Assembly (NCBI GenBank): GCA_049889395.1
Contig: JBMHDM010000030.1
Coordinates: 9,359 to 73,358, forward strand
Direction: 5' to 3'
DNA length: 64,000 bases
Source: UBA3537 sp049889395
GTDB lineage: Bacteria > Bacteroidota > Bacteroidia > Flavobacteriales > Flavobacteriaceae
Shown: positions 61,361 through 64,000 of the stretch, one piece after another
How positions within the stretch are numbered: position 1 is the stretch's first letter
How the letters are laid out: each line of letters starts with the position of its first letter
Notes under the pieces: model-generated
What the model was told of the DNA's origin: nothing
The model's input: only the letters and a program-made list of their open reading frames with translations
The model's database searches: none
Position numbers and translations under genes: made by a program

Positions 61361-62842
61361 CTATGCTTCAGACTTAATAACTTTCATATCGGTCATTGCT
61401 TGTCTTAATCTGGCACCCACTAATTCAATTGAATGATTTCTAATAGATTGATTTACAGATATTAAATTAGCATTATCTACAGTATTAGTTTGATTTGCAT
61501 ATGCAGTGCCAATAACATCTGTTTTTATATTTTTCATAAAATCTTTCAGAAGCGGCTTACATGCATGATCAAACAAATAACAACCATATTCTGCAGTATC
61601 AGAAATAATGCGGTTCATTTCGAATAATTTTTTTCTTGCAACAGTGTTGGCAATTAATGGTAATTCATGCAACGATTCATAATAGGCCGATTCTTCAACA
61701 ATTCCAGAGGCGACCATAGTTTCGAAGGCCAATTCTACTCCAGCACGCACAAATGCGACCATCAATACACCATGATCAAAATATTCTTGTTCATCAATAG
61801 TTTCAGAAGTTGCAGCAGTTTTTTCAAACGCTGTTTCACCTGTTGCTGCGCGCCATGTCAACAAATTGACATCATCATTAGCCCAATCTTCCATCATTGT
61901 TTTAGAAAAATGTCCAGACATGATATCATCCATATGCTTTTCGAACAATGGGCGCATAATATCTTTCAATTCTTCTGAAAGTTCGAAAGCTTTAATTTTT
62001 GCTGGATTGGATAAACGATCCATCATATTGGTGATACCTCCGTGTTTTAAAGCTTCTGTAATGGTTTCCCACCCGTATTGAATCAATTTTGATGCATAAG
62101 CAGGTTCTATTCCCTCCTCTACCATTTTATCAAACGATAAAATAGACGCCGTTTGAAGTACACCACACAAAATAGTTTGTTCGCCCATCAAGTCACTTTT
62201 TACTTCAGCAACAAAAGATGATTCCAAAACGCCTGCTTTGTGTCCTCCTGTGGCTACTGCATAAGCTTTGGCTTGTGCCCAACCTTTTCCTTCTGGATCA
62301 TTTTCGGGATGAACAGCAATAAGTGTTGGGACACCAAATCCTCGCTTGTATTCTTCACGAACTTCACTTCCGGGACATTTAGGCGCTACCATAATAACGG
62401 TTAAATCCTCACGAATTTGTTTTCCTTCTTCAACAATATTAAACCCATGTGAATAGGAAAGTGTAGCCCCTTTTTTCATGAGTGGCATTACGGTATCGAC
62501 AACATTAGAGTGTTGTTTGTCTGGTGTAAGGTTTAATACAACATCTGCTGTAGGAATTAAATCTTGATAGGTTCCAACATTAAAGTTATTTTCAGTTGCA
62601 TTCTTGTACGACTGTCGCTGTTCTTTTATAGCTTGTGCTCTTAGGGCGTAAGAAATATCAAGCCCAGAATCACGCATATTAAGTCCTTGATTAAGCCCTT
62701 GAGCTCCACACCCCACAATGACTATTTTTTTGCCATTTAAGGCCTCTACACCAGTTTCAAATTCTGATGTTTCCATAAATCTACATTTCGATAGTTGATC
62801 GAGTTTTTGTCCTAAAGAAAGTGTGTTAAAATAATTTGCCAT
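61361..62842 (-). CDS. ilvC: Ketol-acid reductoisomerase, class II
   Basis: A 493-residue KARI of the long class II type (duplicated knotted domain): NADPH-binding GCGAQGLNQGLNMRDSGLD, MVAPKCPGSEVREEYKRGFG, and metal-binding Asp/Glu residues in AEVKSDLMGEQTILCGVL. It reduces and isomerises acetolactate to the dihydroxy acid. Operon order ilvB-ilvN-ilvC-ilvA, 12 bases downstream of ilvN. Confidence 0.96.
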   Translation of the reverse strand: MANYFNTLSLGQKLDQLSKCRFMETSEFETGVEALNGKKIVIVGCGAQGLNQGLNMRDSGLDISYALRAQAIKEQRQSYKNATENNFNVGTYQDLIPTADVVLNLTPDKQHSNVVDTVMPLMKKGATLSYSHGFNIVEEGKQIREDLTVIMVAPKCPGSEVREEYKRGFGVPTLIAVHPENDPEGKGWAQAKAYAVATGGHKAGVLESSFVAEVKSDLMGEQTILCGVLQTASILSFDKMVEEGIEPAYASKLIQYGWETITEALKHGGITNMMDRLSNPAKIKAFELSEELKDIMRPLFEKHMDDIMSGHFSKTMMEDWANDDVNLLTWRAATGETAFEKTAATSETIDEQEYFDHGVLMVAFVRAGVELAFETMVASGIVEESAYYESLHELPLIANTVARKKLFEMNRIISDTAEYGCYLFDHACKPLLKDFMKNIKTDVIGTAYANQTNTVDNANLISVNQSIRNHSIELVGARLRQAMTDMKVIKSEA

Positions 62843-62854
62843 TTTTTTATTTGA

Positions 62855-63385
62855 TTAGTTATTAAATGCGGCAAGCATTTCTGTTATTTTCATTTCATCT
62901 TTTGTGACGGCGATACGTCCAGAGCGTACAAATTGCATGATCCCAAAAGCACTTAATTCTCTGTGTAGCATTTCGATTTCATGACGTCTCCCCGATTTTT
63001 CAAGAACAAAAAATTCTCGATTTACGGTGACAATTCTTGCGTCGCTTTCCTTTATAATATTTTGAATTTGGCGTTCTTCAAACAAAAGGTCTGATTTAAT
63101 TTTAAACATACAAGATTCTAAATAAATAGTTTCTTCATCGGTATGGTAAAATGCTTTAATGACCTCAATTTGTTTTTCAATTTGTCCAATAATTTTTTTG
63201 ACATTATTCTCTGTCATATTCACCAAAATTGTAAAACGTGATACCGCTTCAATTTCTGAAACTGAAATATTCATGCTTTCAATATTGATGTGTCTACGCT
63301 GAAAGATTGCCGAAATCCTGTTCAGCAGCCCAATATTATTTTCTGTATATACAGAAATGGTGTATTGCTTTGTTGTATTGTCCAT
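62855..63385 (-). CDS. ilvN: Acetolactate synthase small subunit
   Basis: A 176-residue regulatory subunit with an N-terminal ACT domain (about 6-80: YTISVYTENNIGLLNRISAI, HINIESMNIS) and a C-terminal domain of the IlvN type (about 90-176). It confers valine feedback on IlvB. ATG 63385 is preferred because the in-frame TTG at 63400 overlaps ilvB and has no clear advantage. Confidence 0.9.
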   Translation of the reverse strand: MDNTTKQYTISVYTENNIGLLNRISAIFQRRHINIESMNISVSEIEAVSRFTILVNMTENNVKKIIGQIEKQIEVIKAFYHTDEETIYLESCMFKIKSDLLFEERQIQNIIKESDARIVTVNREFFVLEKSGRRHEIEMLHRELSAFGIMQFVRSGRIAVTKDEMKITEMLAAFNN

Positions 63386-63392
63386 CTTATTA

Positions 63393-64000
63393 TTATTCAA
63401 GTCGTATATCTGATACTGATGCTCCAGAGGGGATCATCGGGAATACATTGTCTTCTTTTTCTACGCATACTTCCAAGAAATAGGCTTGTTTAGAGGCCAT
63501 CATATCTGCTACGGCATCGGCCAATTCTTCACGTTTTGTGACGCGTTTGGCCTGAATGTGATATCCTTTAGCGATAGTTACAAAATCAGGATTAGTCATC
63601 TCGGTTGAAGCGTAACGTTTGTCAAAAAACAACTGTTGCCACTGGCGTACCATTCCTAAAAAATCGTTGTTTAGCACCACAATCTTAACCGCCGCTTTGG
63701 TTTGGAAAATAGTTCCCAATTCCTGTATCGTCATTTGATATCCACCATCACCAATTACAGCGACAACTTCACGTTCTGGGGTGGCCATTTTTGCACCTAA
63801 TGCAGCTGGTAAAGCAAAGCCCATAGTGCCCAATCCACCAGATGTAATATTACCTCTTGATTGTGTAAATTCGGCATAACGGCATGCGATCATTTGGTGC
63901 TGCCCAACATCTGAAACAATTGCGGATTCTCCTCCACTTTGTGTATTTATTTCTTTTAAAACTTCACCCATAGTGAGCCCTTCTTTTGTTGGGTGTAAAT
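63393..64000 (-). CDS. ilvB: Acetolactate synthase large subunit, C-terminal part (5' end outside window)
   Basis: The frame is open to the right edge; the visible 200 or so C-terminal residues hold GLGTMGFALPAALGAKMA, the ThDP-binding VIGDGGYQMTIQELGT with the G-D-G and N motif (NNDFLGMVRQWQ), and the terminal PMIPSGASVSDIRLE. It joins two pyruvates, or pyruvate and 2-oxobutanoate, with ThDP, Mg and FAD. It starts the ilv operon. Confidence 0.95.
   Translation of the reverse strand, partial: LHPTKEGLTMGEVLKEINTQSGGESAIVSDVGQHQMIACRYAEFTQSRGNITSGGLGTMGFALPAALGAKMATPEREVVAVIGDGGYQMTIQELGTIFQTKAAVKIVVLNNDFLGMVRQWQQLFFDKRYASTEMTNPDFVTIAKGYHIQAKRVTKREELADAVADMMASKQAYFLEVCVEKEDNVFPMIPSGASVSDIRLE

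Noticed and set aside
1..64000. CRISPR arrays, tRNA genes, insertion sequences or prophage
   Set aside because: No repeat-spacer array, cloverleaf, transposase or integrase was seen in either strand.

Overview
The window is a 64 kb piece of a low-GC chromosome from the phylum Bacteroidota, almost certainly family Flavobacteriaceae (inference). The evidence is the type IX secretion genes porQ and porX, an LpxC-FabZ fusion, a two-domain HisB, class II ketol-acid reductoisomerase, several small proteins typical of flavobacteria (DUF937, TIGR02757, PyrR, ALDH-type GapN), many starts without a Shine-Dalgarno sequence, and repeated promoters of the Bacteroidota type (-7 box TAnnTTTG, -33 box TTTG). 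No rRNA, tRNA, CRISPR array, insertion sequence, prophage or integrase gene was seen. This is mostly core housekeeping DNA.

Layout. 1-6258: the end of an M48 peptidase, an MFS permease, Lon, PorQ and cytidylate kinase. 6292-8878: a short LysM protein that looks truncated, then rpsA with a hairpin leader and a terminator. 8985-13341: gapN, then pyrR-pyrB-unknown-rnz. 13332-14227: a decayed patch with two frameshifted genes. 14376-15810: TIGR02757 and a LolD-like ATPase, diverging from msrA. 16725-20571: a leftward operon with a DUF6787-like membrane protein, a His/Cys-rich small protein, a TonB-dependent receptor and a lipoprotein, which looks like metal uptake. 20608-24720: DUF937 protein, serA, serC and acyl-CoA reductase, diverging from a ferredoxin gene. 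25255-31036: ychF, then topoisomerase IV parE-parC. 31033-33223: a lipoprotein and an XRE regulator diverging from an M14-type peptidase gene, with shared palindromes between them. 33331-37708: Lrp regulator, aroB, proline dehydrogenase and alanine dehydrogenase. 37756-39731: tsaE and porX. 39831-46745: HD phosphohydrolase and a lipid A cluster (lpxD, lpxC-fabZ, lpxA, efp, second lpxD-like gene, sucD). 46783-50401: fabG, a VWA membrane protein and a prohibitin-like protein. 50470-57581: a complete histidine operon (hisG D C B H A F IE) behind a His-codon leader peptide and an intrinsic terminator. 57618-59936: TruA-like protein, MscS-type channel and DUF3817 protein. 60092-64000: leftward ilvB-ilvN-ilvC-ilvA, with ilvB cut by the window edge.

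How the genes work together. Three amino-acid blocks stand out: serine (serA, serC), histidine (all steps from PRPP and ATP to histidine) and branched-chain (ilvA, B, N, C). Proline and alanine dehydrogenases sit close to an Lrp-type regulator. The lipid A block covers the first acylation, the deacetylation and the second acylation. The best regulatory observations are the his attenuator, the palindromes around the XRE/M14 divergent promoters, and the rpsA leader hairpin. The best signs of decay are the DUF2071 pseudogene, its frameshifted small neighbour, and an in-frame stop that removes the last strand of a LysM domain.
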